Positions 1 to 10,135 of a DNA stretch of 64,000 nt are shown here, one piece after another (within the stretch, counting starts at the first letter, position 1; every line of letters begins with the position of its first letter). The notes under the pieces were generated by a model. That model was not told where the DNA came from. It saw only the letters and a list, made by a program, of their open reading frames with translations, and searched no databases. Origin of the DNA: Plasmodiophora brassicae (lineage: Eukaryota > Endomyxa > Phytomyxea > Plasmodiophorida > Plasmodiophoridae); contig JASFAU010000015.1 of NCBI GenBank assembly GCA_039704465.1, forward strand, positions 434,001 through 498,000. The letters are read 5' to 3'. The position numbers and the translations under genes were made by a program.

Positions 1-1700
1 ACAGAAATAGTGCGGACTGCAGATCTTGCAGTTGTCGTGACGACGCCCATGCTCACATTTCTCACGGGGACGTTGGGGTCGACTCCCATGAGGTTTCGGC
101 AGCCCTTGCTGCAACTGCAAACCGCTCATGCTGACAGATTCTTCAGTGGTACCTTGAGCTCGCACTGGTTCAGGTGGGATCGGGACAGCAGTGCAGCGGT
201 CGTGGCTGGATGCAGGGAGCGACTGCAGGGAAGGGGGTTCGCTTATCCCCTTGAGGGTGCCGTAGTCGCCTTCACGAATCTGAGCCGGATTCAGTTCAGC
301 CGGAAGGAACATATTCCAGGCGTTTTGGTCGGCGGCGACTTGATTCTGCAAGCACTGCATCGATTGCAAGACAATCCAGTCAGCTGCGGAAAGCACATTG
401 GAAGGCGCCGTATCCATCCAGTATTCATTGTCGGGGAAGTGCGGTCCCTGTAAAGCTTGAGAGGACTGGGGACAGCATTCGGCGTCGTCCGAGATACGCG
501 ACGCGTCGTAGGAAATAGACACGATACGAGAGGTGTCTATGGAGTGAGTATCAATGGGAATGTCCTCGATGGCGTGAGCCGGCCATGTGCTCAAAGAGGT
601 GTCAGGTGGTATCTGGGTAGCGATTTGCGACTGTAGCTCAACTTGTAAGGAGCTGATTGGAGAGTGAAAAGCACTGGGGTAATGCCCTTCAGAGTTGATA
701 AAAGAGAGCAGGTCCATATCAGAAAGGACGGATGATACCCCTGGCACATCACTCCCGATGCTGGAGACGACATTACCAGTGGGATATGCCGACCAGAGGC
801 CATTTTCGACATACCAGGGGTCTACCGGAAGATGAACGTCAGTGGGAGGACACTCGTTGGAGTTAAAAGGAAGGGGGAATTGCTCATCTGCATGGGCGGA
901 TGGCAATAATGGCACATTGATTGATGACGATAGCCCGCCACCGACAGCTGACGATGGCCGCGGAACGCCATAGCTGATTGCAGGGTCGCTTGAGACAGGG
1001 TCTGGACAGTGCCGTGGCAGGTATGCACAAGAGAGCGACTCCGACACGACTTGGTCAGCTTCAGGTCGAGAGTCGGCTTGAATTTGATTGTGGATACTTG
1101 ATTCTGGATGCCAGGCGTGGACGTTGCCGTAAACCGCTGCTAATGTCGCCTGGTACTGAGCGCTTCCGGCGATGACGTCGTCATCGGTTGCTGAATCGGC
1201 GTGTCGTAAAGCACGACCACCGAGGTCTATATGGGCGGCCACATTTGATCAGGTAGGAGGAAAACAATGAGCATGTGCTACTCCACTGACGGTGCAATAG
1301 GTCCGAGCTGACGTCTGGGGGAGATACGTCATGAGACAGAATCCAGCTGATGTCTGCTGACGTCGGGGCTAGCGCGCCGGTACCTGCACCGAGATGGGGA
1401 ACTGCCTGCGATGGCTGGGGTGTCACTAACTTCAGGTGGCATGCCACCAGAACGACTGCAAGCGTTGCCCACGATGTCCTCATTCCACACGCGCTGATTC
1501 CAGATGGCAATATTTGATCCGGCGCAATTCTGAGTCCGTCGGACTGTCTCCGTGACAATATTAGGGCTGGTGCCATAGACCAAGGCCGGGTGAGCCTACC
1601 GGACGCCACGAGCTGTGGTGGTGGTGGGGGGGGGGGGGGGTAGATAAAGAGACTGCATATTGCCACAGCCGGATACGACACTGTGATCACTAGTACTGTT
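1..1700 (-). pseudogene. Secreted Cys/His-repeat gene unit, copy A (broken, cut by window edge)
   Basis: This is a minus-strand copy of the unit seen intact at 12330-14680. Its order matches copy C: promoter-side C tract near 1621-1640 (a run of G on this strand), signal-peptide exon around 1320-1490, then the long second exon. The reading frame is broken several times between about 450 and 1180, so no long protein survives. The Cys/His-repeat end lies off the left edge. The right end, near a CACTGTGATCACTAGTACTG stretch at 1680-1699, is shared with the left end of copy B and probably marks the boundary of the repeated unit. I infer a decayed paralogue. Confidence 0.75.
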
Positions 1701-2466
1701 CACTGGCACGAAATCAGCTGCAAGTTGGCTCCAGGCCAATGGCTGCAGGGTAAGCGCTGGATATTCGTTGGCAATGATCGCAGACTGCCTGCTCTACCGG
1801 TGTCAGGTTGCATGCAAACGTACGGCGCTCGTCCGGTACACTGCCCCAAACACAGGAGGATGATTCTCGATGTCTAAGGCGGTGCGGGTAACGCTCACAG
1901 GTCCGATTTCTTCCGGCTGTTACTATATCAGAGTGTGCCTGGTCTCTGCTCGAGCGGGCCAGTATCCCAATGCGGCAATGCCGTTTATCTTCTCCATCAT
2001 ATCCTCGACGGCGGCCTCGCCAAGTCATCGTCGTAGAGCTAAATCCGGTTCAGGCCCTCGTTTCGGGTCCCCTTTTCCGCACAGAGTCCAGGACAGCAGG
2101 TGGTGCATGCAGAGCGCCGTACTGTCTACGTCATTACATTCCGTAACCCTGGTTCGTGGGCGTGGCACCGAGGGTTGACACTGCGAAGTCGGAAAACGAC
2201 GACAGTGATGTCGGTTCATCACCAGCCTCCAAAGCAGCACCGAAACTACTGTAGGTAGCCGACTACTGTACCAGTACATACCTAGCCGAGGAAACCGACC
2301 AGCGCGTGCAGGTCTAGAGCCGGTAGACCATGCCGGCGACCTGGTGGTTCCAGCTGAGTCATGCCGATCGTCTGCCGCCGAGGTGTCACGTTCGGAAGGT
2401 GACGTGGGTGCCAAGCAGCGTTCAGCGGACCGGCCAGGTTATACCGATTACCTGAGCCTCGTCCCC
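1701..2466. other. Gene-poor stretch between copy A and the fusion gene
   Basis: Only short open frames of about 100 codons without recognisable motifs are visible on either strand. The last part must hold the promoter of the fusion gene starting at 2467. The reading frame stays open upstream to 2344, but those residues do not look like a dehydrogenase N-terminus. No RNA gene or repeat is recognised. Confidence 0.4.
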
Positions 2467-5400
2467 ATGGGCAGAAACATGCGTTCGCGACTATCCGTTA
2501 TTGGCCTGGGCACGATGGGGTCTGCCTTCGTGCAGGGGCTGCTCGCGAACCAGATCGACGACGTCAAGGTCTTCAACAGGTCCCGATCCGCCTACAAGCG
2601 CTTCCTGGGCAAGACGGGCGTGGTTGTCGCCGACGACGTTGCCGACGCTATGAACGCTGATATCGTCCTGGTGTTCACACAGCGTCTCGAGCACTTTCGG
2701 GGAATGCTTCCATCAATGGAACCGTCGTCGTCCACCCCCAGCGTGGTCTACATCACATCGACCTGCTCGCCCGACGAATTCCGCCAGTTCAAGGGTGACT
2801 ACGAAACGGGAAGCCTTCGTGTCGAGTGCATGGTTTTCGTTGATTCAGCGTACAGCCTGAGTGTCGCCAAGGCACAGTACATGGTGTCGGGCGATACGTC
2901 CCTGGTGGACGAGACCCTCCCGAACATCAACGTCAACCTGTTGCGGTCGCAGATGGCGTCGCACGTTGTCATCCAGAACGTGTTCGCGCGTACGATGGCG
3001 TTCCACCACATCCAGATGCATGCGCACGCGACCGCAACCGCCTTGGCACAATGCTACGGGTATGACGTCAACCAGATGTACGACCTCGCCGTTGCCGACC
3101 CGCTACAGATGGACATCGTCTCGCTCTCCCGCATGATCGCCGCGTACCCGCACGACGCTGCCGACGAGCATCTCAGTGGCTGGGACGTGGACCTTTTTCG
3201 ATCCGACATCGACCATGTCAGCAATGCGTTGACCGGGGTGGGCGTTGATGCCGCTCACCACCTTCGTGACGTTCTCGACGGCTGTCACGGCAAGTCTTCC
3301 CAGTTCTTCCTCCCTGCTTTGATCGACGCGTGCGACGTCGCGCTAATCGACGATCCAGCGATGAAGACTGTGTTCCAGAATCAGATCGCACAGCTGGCCC
3401 AATACCGGGACGGGCACCGATTCGGCGTCCTGTTCCTGTACCTGTACTACTCGAACGTCGTCACTGCGCTGTCCCTCATGTCGGGACAGGACAGGAGCGT
3501 GATCGACGTGTTCCTGCAGGTTGCGAGCAAGGTGCCATGGATGTCGATGTCCGCCGGGCACTTCAGGACCTTCTGGCGCCTGCGCTGGAAGGGTCGCTTC
3601 TACGGCGAGCCGACCACGTCTATTGCCACGATGAGGCATGAGATGATGACGATGAAGAAAACGATCGCAAGCGCATACCTGCATCGAATGATTGACGCTG
3701 TCGAGCGTCACTGCCAGCACGACACCTGGGACTTCTCCAGCCTCTACGAAGGCGTGTACCCGGACGCTGACACGCCCGACCGCGACGTATGCAAACGTGA
3801 TGTCGCCGAGTTCATGTCGCCGTCGTTCGTCGAGTTTTTCGACATCAACGGCCTGACGTTCGTGCCTGGCGTCCGCGAAGGCATTGAAGTGAACGACGTC
3901 GGCTGCCGAAAGTCGCTGCTGAACCTGGCCGCGAAATGCTACCCGCTCGGATTCAACCACCCGCGTCTCGTCGAGGCGATGAAGGCCGACCTGGACGGGT
4001 TGTCGTCGGCCGGGACGTTATACCATTACCACACGGCCCGGCAGGCGACGCTGGCGAAACGCCTGGCCGAGTCGATGCCGGACGGGATCGACCGCGTCCT
4101 GTTCACGAACTCGGGCAGTGAAGCGATTGAAGCGGCGCTGAAGATGGCGAGGTACGCGACCGGGCGTCCAAAGGTCGTCTCGTTCGAGCAGGCGTACCAC
4201 GGGTTCACCAGCGATGCATCGTTCCTGAGCGACGAACGGTTCTGGGTTGGCCCCCGACCCACCGGCCGCGTCACACGTGTGCCGATGTGGGACTGGGCGG
4301 CCCTGGACAAGGCCATCGATGAGGAAACCGCCGCCGTTGTCATCTGCCCGGTCTACATGACGACCGGGTTGCACTTGCCGCCGGCCGGCTTCTTCGATAA
4401 CCTATCCAGGAAGTGCAACGAGATGGGCGTCGCCCTGATCGTCGATGAAGTGCAGACCTGTTTCGGCAGGACGGGGACGATGTGGATGGTGGAGCAATTC
4501 GGCCTGCACCCGGACATGATCGTCGCCGGTAAAGGCATGTCCGGCGGGATGGTCCCGATCGGCGCCTGCGCCTTCAACAAGAAGTACGCGGCGTTGCTCA
4601 ATGCGGACCCGTTCGCGATCATGACCAGCACCGGTGGCAACGACCTCGCGTGCACGGTCACGTCCGCCATGATGGACATTGTCCAGGGCCCCGGGTTCCT
4701 CGACAACGTCCGGGCGATGGGCGGTCGCCTGCACGACCACCTGGAGCGGCTTTGCGACAAGCACAAGCGCGTCCTGAAGACGTTCAATCAGTTGGGGCTG
4801 TTCGCGGCCGTCCAGTTCCGATCCGACCTGATGGGCAGGTTCTTCACCAAGACGCTGTTCGACGTCGGCATCTTCGCCCATTACTGTGCCCTGGAGCCCG
4901 ACTTCTCGCAGATCTGCCTGCCGCTGAACATCACCGAAGACGACCTCGACCGTATCATGGCGCTGTACGACGAGGCCCTCATGAACGTGACCGAAATCTT
5001 TGACGTCCTTTCCGGCGGTTCGCTCAAACGCATCGCGAACGTGTCGCTCGCCGCTCGCCAGGACCTCGACGGCGAAGCGATCGAGGAAGCGCTGCGATCG
5101 CTGGAGCGGTTGTCGTCCAGCGGTGGCGCCATCTGCACAAGGGCACGTCGATCGACGGTCGTCATGCGCGACATCGCGACGCGTAACGCGTCGGCGCGCG
5201 TCACGACGTCGTCGCAGAGTTTCATTCCGGCGACGGTCTGGTTCAACGACGACGACGACGACGCGTTCGTGTACAAACTGCTGCCGACGTTCGCGACCAG
5301 GCAGCTGTTCGACCGGTTCCAGAACAGCTTCAGCAGGTACGTCTCCGAGCTCAGGCAGCGCGGCGTACGCGTCCTGGACACGTGGATCCAGGAGGTCGTC

Positions 5401-5943
5401 GTCGCCGACCAGAGCGAACGTGTGGTCGCGTTCTGCGTTCAGCCCCGCGTGCCGAACGGTACGTTCGCGAACGAGTACCTGGACAGCGGGTCGGCGTTCA
5501 GCGCCCGGATCCTGCACCAGATGATACGCGTGTCGAAGGCGGTGACGGCATCGTCCGTCATCGGCATCGACACGACGCCGTCGAACTTCTACCTGCAGAC
5601 CGGGCTGGCGACGAACACGGTCCAGTTGGTGTTCGCCGACGTGGCCCAAGTCGCGCTGCGGGACGAGGTCGTCGCGTACGGCGGCGGCCGGATGCGGCTG
5701 CCGCTGGCGATCGAGTCGCGCGTCGTCGCCGCCATCTCGTCCAACCTGTACGCGATCGACGACGTCCTCGTCAACCTGGCCGTCAACATGGCGACGGACG
5801 CGCCCGCCGACCTGCTGGCCGCGATCGCCGCCCGCCACTATGGCCTGCGCGTCGACCTCGCGTACGTCCGGCGCGTACGCCGCTTCGAGGCAGTCGCCCT
5901 GAAACCGCTCGCCCGTCTCATCCGCTGCAACTGGTTCCAGTGA
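2467..5943 (+). CDS. Three-domain fusion: dehydrogenase-like Rossmann + class III aminotransferase + unassigned C-terminal domain
   Basis: Intronless frame of 1158 residues. I chose the Met at 2467 because the Rossmann motif (GLGTMG, 6-phosphogluconate/3-hydroxyisobutyrate dehydrogenase type) follows within about 15 residues; Met at 2479 is an alternative. Residues about 1-440 are dehydrogenase-like, but the family catalytic Lys and the substrate-side SGG motif seem to be missing. Residues about 470-840 are a class III PLP aminotransferase: phosphate-binding NSGSEA near 4108, DEVQ-FGRTG near 4444, and Schiff-base Lys689 (codon 4531) in GKGMSGG. Residues about 850-1158 form a domain I do not recognise. 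It has a D-x4-N then FAD pattern that faintly recalls kinase-fold catalytic loops. The aminotransferase probably transfers an amino group to an aldehyde or ketone, and the first domain may bind NAD(P) and a partner substrate. Two broken copies lie at 20.97-22.35 and 24.95-26.39 kb. The combination looks like a fused bacterial operon, which is inference. Confidence 0.85.
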   Translation: MGRNMRSRLSVIGLGTMGSAFVQGLLANQIDDVKVFNRSRSAYKRFLGKTGVVVADDVADAMNADIVLVFTQRLEHFRGMLPSMEPSSSTPSVVYITSTCSPDEFRQFKGDYETGSLRVECMVFVDSAYSLSVAKAQYMVSGDTSLVDETLPNINVNLLRSQMASHVVIQNVFARTMAFHHIQMHAHATATALAQCYGYDVNQMYDLAVADPLQMDIVSLSRMIAAYPHDAADEHLSGWDVDLFRSDIDHVSNALTGVGVDAAHHLRDVLDGCHGKSSQFFLPALIDACDVALIDDPAMKTVFQNQIAQLAQYRDGHRFGVLFLYLYYSNVVTALSLMSGQDRSVIDVFLQVASKVPWMSMSAGHFRTFWRLRWKGRFYGEPTTSIATMRHEMMTMKKTIASAYLHRMIDAVERHCQHDTWDFSSLYEGVYPDADTPDRDVCKRDVAEFMSPSFVEFFDINGLTFVPGVREGIEVNDVGCRKSLLNLAAKCYPLGFNHPRLVEAMKADLDGLSSAGTLYHYHTARQATLAKRLAESMPDGIDRVLFTNSGSEAIEAALKMARYATGRPKVVSFEQAYHGFTSDASFLSDERFWVGPRPTGRVTRVPMWDWAALDKAIDEETAAVVICPVYMTTGLHLPPAGFFDNLSRKCNEMGVALIVDEVQTCFGRTGTMWMVEQFGLHPDMIVAGKGMSGGMVPIGACAFNKKYAALLNADPFAIMTSTGGNDLACTVTSAMMDIVQGPGFLDNVRAMGGRLHDHLERLCDKHKRVLKTFNQLGLFAAVQFRSDLMGRFFTKTLFDVGIFAHYCALEPDFSQICLPLNITEDDLDRIMALYDEALMNVTEIFDVLSGGSLKRIANVSLAARQDLDGEAIEEALRSLERLSSSGGAICTRARRSTVVMRDIATRNASARVTTSSQSFIPATVWFNDDDDDAFVYKLLPTFATRQLFDRFQNSFSRYVSELRQRGVRVLDTWIQEVVVADQSERVVAFCVQPRVPNGTFANEYLDSGSAFSARILHQMIRVSKAVTASSVIGIDTTPSNFYLQTGLATNTVQLVFADVAQVALRDEVVAYGGGRMRLPLAIESRVVAAISSNLYAIDDVLVNLAVNMATDAPADLLAAIAARHYGLRVDLAYVRRVRRFEAVALKPLARLIRCNWFQ

Positions 5944-6089
5944 ATGAAGGCATCCAAACACTGGAGTTGAGTACGCTTCGCAACTTGAAACCGAGACGCT
6001 GGGAGCGCTTAGAATTGATCTACCGAAGACGATGGTGGCGATGGCGCCCCGGACCGAGAAGCCAGTCAGTCGCCCTCCGTTCATCGAGT

Positions 6090-6430
6090 GCGCCGCTCCC
6101 CGTTGATGGCGGACAGGCTGCCAGCTGCGGCGGATCGGGCGCCATCAACACCGAACGGTGGTGGGAGGGGAAACAATTGTATCGAGCAGGGCGCAGGTCG
6201 TCAACTACACGTGTAATTGCGCGCGTCAGTTATCCTTGGTCATCGCCGGGCGCTCCATGCTGTGGAGAGCCGCCGTCAGGATGATGCGTCTTCTTCTGTC
6301 CCGGGTTCACCTTTGATCCGTCGAGGTGGTCGGTAGGTACCGCCCCCAGATCGTACTGGTTGCAGCCGGGTACGACGTTCCCGGATGTGCCGTTCCCGGA
6401 TGTGCCGGCGCTGTTCTTGCCGCATCACTC
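6090..6430 (+). repeat. Repeat E, copy 1 (possible histone-deacetylase-like fragment)
   Basis: This segment matches the reverse complement of 26500-26900 at many positions, including a GGCGCCATC block, a CGCTCCATG block and a stretch reading VGRYRPQIVLVAAGYD. That stretch resembles the substrate-pocket strand of class II histone deacetylases (family pattern FxPxLVLVSAGFDA). Frames are broken, so this is at best a fragment. It lies just downstream of the intact fusion gene, while the other copy lies upstream of broken copy 3, which suggests co-duplication or repeated insertion nearby. Confidence 0.45.
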
Positions 6431-6619
6431 GGCTCAGTAGACTTTGCCTTTCGCGTCAATCCCGCATGCCGGCATGCGGCGCTTAGGAACGTTCGAATTT
6501 GCGTGAGCAATGCCCACTCGAAACCTCTCACGAGGCTTAAATATCGATAACGTCAGGAATGCGAATCAACCTCCACGCATTGCCTCATGGTGATAACGTG
6601 GACGTGCATACAGCAGCGC
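6431..6619. other. No gene recognised
   Basis: Short spacer between repeat E and the transposase fragment. It begins with a tandem 12-base step (GTTCCCGGATGT repeated) near 6379-6402. I see no coding sequence, tRNA or other structure. Confidence 0.4.
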
Positions 6620-7113
6620 TCCACAGAGGATTCCCCCGACATGCTGAACGAGCGGTACAACGGATCTCGATCACCATTTGAGGACATCAGCAGCGTCATT
6701 CATTGACGAAAATGCCAACAGGAACTGATGGTACGTACGGAATGCACCGCCGCATGAAATCGGCATAACGGACAGAAAAGTGTGTCCCGTCGGTCCAGCC
6801 ACGGATGGAATCGGCTGGCTCGTCGAGTAGTCAGCTGATATGTCTAGCATATTCTTCGTTCAACTGTTGAGGAAATGTTTTGGACCGGAACAACGATTGG
6901 AGGAACAGGATCCGCGAGAAATACGGAACTGGCTCCGAAGTAGCACAGCAACCACTGCCGGATGCGCGCGTGATATTGCTGACCAGAGATGACACGCGAA
7001 ACACAAACGATACGTCAGGAACGGCATGGCTAGCCCGAGATCGAGGAGATGCTTCCGGTGTCAAGTCGTCATTGTCGTTGTCCATCATCGTAACCGAGTT
7101 GCGCGTCATATGA
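6620..7113 (-). pseudogene. Tnp2-type transposase fragment, second diverged copy
   Basis: Read on the minus strand, the segment YFSRILFLQSLFRSKTF (about 6890-6940) and, further on, NDAADVLKWSRSVVPLV (about 6650-6710) match the same two segments of the larger transposase remnant at 7667-9687 with clear divergence. The first 20 codons, near 7050-7113, match the start of an open frame at 14699 on the plus strand (MTRxSVT then DNDNDDLTP). Stops break the frame. It is a remnant. Confidence 0.55.
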
Positions 7114-7880
7114 CGACAAAGTTCGGCGTCGCATGACGTCGAGAAACGTCGGTGACCGTGGTGGATACCGCAGTTTTGGACACGCGTCGAATTACGTGCA
7201 CGATCCTATGCACGCCATCTGCATGCGTGTTCGGTCGTGGAGACTGTCCCATTCCCGTGTGGGCTTGGCCCAATAACACTGCCTACCCAGCTAAAGTGAA
7301 GGCTGGTGTAAAATGGTCGTCCCTGGCTGTTGAAAGCGATGAAGTTTTGGAGAACCTTACGTGGGTATCGCGAACCGGTGGTTCAATGAAACCAAGGAAC
7401 TCTTTGATGAGTTCCTGGTGGAAAGCAGCTGACTCTCTCGTTTGGCTAGGCGACATTGGCATTGGGATCTGGTGGTCTGTTGTTTCGCGGGTGCTCGTTC
7501 GAGAGAGTCAGCTGCTTTCCACCAGGAACTCACCAAAGGGTTCCTTGGTTTCGTTGAACCACCGGTTCGCGATACCAACGTTATAAGGTTCTCCAAAACC
7601 TCATCGATTTCAACAGCCAGGGACGACCATTTTACACCAGCCTTCACTTTAGCTGGATAGGCAGTGTTATTGGGCCAAGCCCACACGGGAATGGGACAGT
7701 CTCCACGACCGAACACACATGCAGATGGCGTGCATAGGATCGTGCACGTAGTTGGACGCGTGTCCAAAACTGCATAGAAGGCCAACGGAGTAGACGTCAT
7801 AAGCCGGGTGACGGTATCCACCACGGTCACCGACGTTCCTCGACGTCATGCGACGCCGAACTTCGTTGTCATCTTCGCAG
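7110..7880. repeat. Large fold-back repeat inside the transposase remnant
   Basis: Left arm 7110-7442 is the inverted complement of right arm 7503-7880, with a central spacer of about 60 bases. The arms are nearly identical. The right arm carries about 40 extra bases near 7770-7812 that the left lacks. The right arm, read on the minus strand, encodes the DPMH segment of a Tnp2-like transposase, so the left arm is probably an inverted duplication that replaced the end of the gene. A transcript through this region would fold into a hairpin of more than 300 base pairs. Confidence 0.85.
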
Positions 7881-9687
7881 CGCACATCATCACGTAGCTG
7901 ATCAAGTGAACACACGTCGCTCGGCCTTTTATCGGAAGGCAATGCGTCGAGATGCTCCAGCATGTCTTCATATTTTCTACAGAACTATATCAGCAAGCAT
8001 AAATCTTCAGTGGTCAACCGGTACTTAGCAACGCTACCAGTACACTGACATGGCGTTGGACATCCGATGACGCGAACATAAATGCCCCATGGTACTTGAC
8101 AGATCGGTTTGCTGAACGGCCTCTGATGCCGCATTTATTGCAAGCATCCTGCTTGCCGTTCTGGCTAGTACAGCTCGTGTGACAGAGCTCGATATAATCC
8201 ATTGGCTGATGGAGGCGGTTAATACGGGTATTGCAGCATACAAACTGTTATACGTGGACAACATACCATCACTGCCGAGATGCATCGAACATGCTTGACA
8301 CTCTTCTCGACTGCGTCGAACACTGGGAATCCATATCAGTTCATCAAATTCAGCTCAGAAGCGTCCAGTCTCTGCACTGCACGTCGATGACCCTTAGCAA
8401 CGTTTGGGATCAATGCCACAGGGGACATAAGGCCCTGACTGCAGCGAACCGATGCCGGTAACCCCATCACAAATTCGGACAAGAGGAACAACTGACTTGG
8501 ATCCCCAGCTGAGAAGATCTGCCCCGTCGATCAGGGATAACAACGAGAGAGGGAACTCGCCGTTCTCGAGGCAAGACTTCATAAACGGCGAGTACACCGT
8601 ATAAAACAAGTCTCCATCCGTCCAGTCTTGCATATACGTACTTCTCAAAGGAGCCGATGCGATTTCTCGATGGCGGTCGAGTTCGTCGTGGAGCATCTTG
8701 CAGAACGTGTTCGACCGGAACAGACACTGCAGAAACAGAATTCGCGAAAAGTAGATACACGGCTCTGGCTGAAGACAGCAGGCTTCTGACGATGGCACAT
8801 CTGCGCCGTCGGGCCACACATGACCACCCCGGCAGGCCTTGTACCTGATAAAGGGCGATGTCACCCCCATATCCAGAAGGTGTCTGCGCAACACTGATAG
8901 ATTCGGCTGTAGCATTCAGGCCCACATCCAGAGCATCAGTAAAGTCGTCACTTGGTACCCCTTTGGCCTCACAAATATCACGAATCTACCAAATGACCAT
9001 GAGAACTTACATTCGTGAACAAAGCGGTGTGTTACTACCAGTGCATTTCGACGAATACGTGACTCCTTAGCACAGTTATTGAGAGAGTTGTACAATCCAT
9101 TTGACCGCATCACCTCATCGAAATTGTCGAGAATTGTCGGATTGATGTTCGGTGCCTCGAGTTCCTCCAGCTTCTTGCTGATTTCGGCCACCAGGAAATC
9201 GGAAAGCCTGAGCTCATTCAGGTACTCTTTGCAGTTAGTATCGCGCCACTCGTTGAATTCCTGAACATTGGAACGGGCATTGTTCTCCAACAGCGCCGGG
9301 TGGATATCAATCCACAGAAACATTGTCTCCATGCCTCGTTACAGTTATCGTCGGTCGACGTTGACGCCGCCGACGGTGCTCATCGAAGAGCCGGAGAAAC
9401 GGATTGTGCACGACGTCGACTGAAGGATTGCGCCGTTCGCTCAGAGCTCGACGAGCAATCTCAAGAAAACGGTTGCCGGCGGCGACGTTGTTCCGCTGGC
9501 GATGAGAATCGGCAGCTGCGCGACGACGCTGGTATTCGCGCACATGCTCAAAGAAGATACTCACGTTCCGAGAAGCATCACCCCCCGCATGCTCTGGTGA
9601 GTCGCTACTCGATCCCAGTCTGCGTGGTCGACTCATTCGACAGATGACAGACGCACACCAATGAGGCAATGACGCCGACTCACGCAC
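7667..9687 (-). pseudogene. Tnp2-like (CACTA/EnSpm-type) transposase remnant
   Basis: Minus-strand pieces appear in the order expected for Tnp2 transposases, in alternating frames. A basic N-terminal part spans 9687-9340. A helical segment (WRDTNCKEYLNELRLSDFL) lies in 9332-8916. A DG-containing core (DWTDGDLF then SLIDGADLL and a serine-rich step) lies in 8900-8460. A C-x2-C-x2-G zinc-like step (ACNKCGIRGRSANRSVKYHG) lies near 8140-8090. DPMH, the family's characteristic motif, lies near 7735. Frame changes may be short introns in part, but the C-terminus is lost in the fold-back, so the copy is dead. The family assignment rests on motif order only. Confidence 0.6.
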
Positions 9688-10054
9688 TTCCGAAAGTCAA
9701 AATCGCAATGTGGCCAGACTGGAGCAGAACGCCCCGAATTGGCCCACAGTGGTAGCAATTCCTGCAGAATCACCAAACACACCGTACGTGTGACCGAATG
9801 TCTGTGGGCCAATTCGGGGCGTTCTGCTCCAGTCTGGCCACATTGCGATTTTGACTTTCGGAGTCGCTACTCGATCCCAGTCTGCGTGGTCGACTCATTC
9901 GACAGATGACAGACGCACACCAATGAGGCAATGACGCCGACTCACGCACTTCCGAAAGTCAAAATCGCAATGTGGCCAGACTGGAGCAGAACGCCCCGAA
10001 TTGGCCCACAGTGGTAGCAATTCCTGCAGAATCACCAAACACACCGTACGTGTG
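9599..10054. repeat. Direct repeat pair of 194 bp with an inverted 60 bp copy between
   Basis: Bases 9599-9792 and 9861-10054 appear to be identical 194-base direct repeats. Between them, 9802-9861 is the exact inverted complement of 9690-9749, which is internal to the repeat. Each unit therefore contains one strand of a hairpin whose partner sits between the units. The first unit overlaps the start of the transposase remnant. It could be a transposon end made by fold-back replication, or an assembly join. Confidence 0.85.
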
Positions 10055-10135
10055 TTCTGGAGGCCGCGTTGCCCAATTGACCCCGATTTGACCCCGATGC
10101 GGGTTCCCTGTGCTCGTGCCTCGTAGCCATCGACC

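Noticed and set aside
1621..1640. Homopolymer run of G/C as an assembly error
   Set aside because: The same block with a long C run occurs in copy B at 10196-10209, and shortened versions in C and D, so it belongs to the unit, although its exact length may be wrong.
4402..6084. 560-codon minus-strand open frame opposite the fusion gene
   Set aside because: It is rich in Arg, Asp, Val and Gln with no domain and mirrors the codon bias of the plus-strand gene. The same shadow appears opposite broken copy 2 at 21148-22098.
5382..6284. 300-codon plus-strand frame overlapping the end of the fusion gene
   Set aside because: Arg-rich out-of-frame reading of the real gene. The same pattern recurs opposite copy 2.
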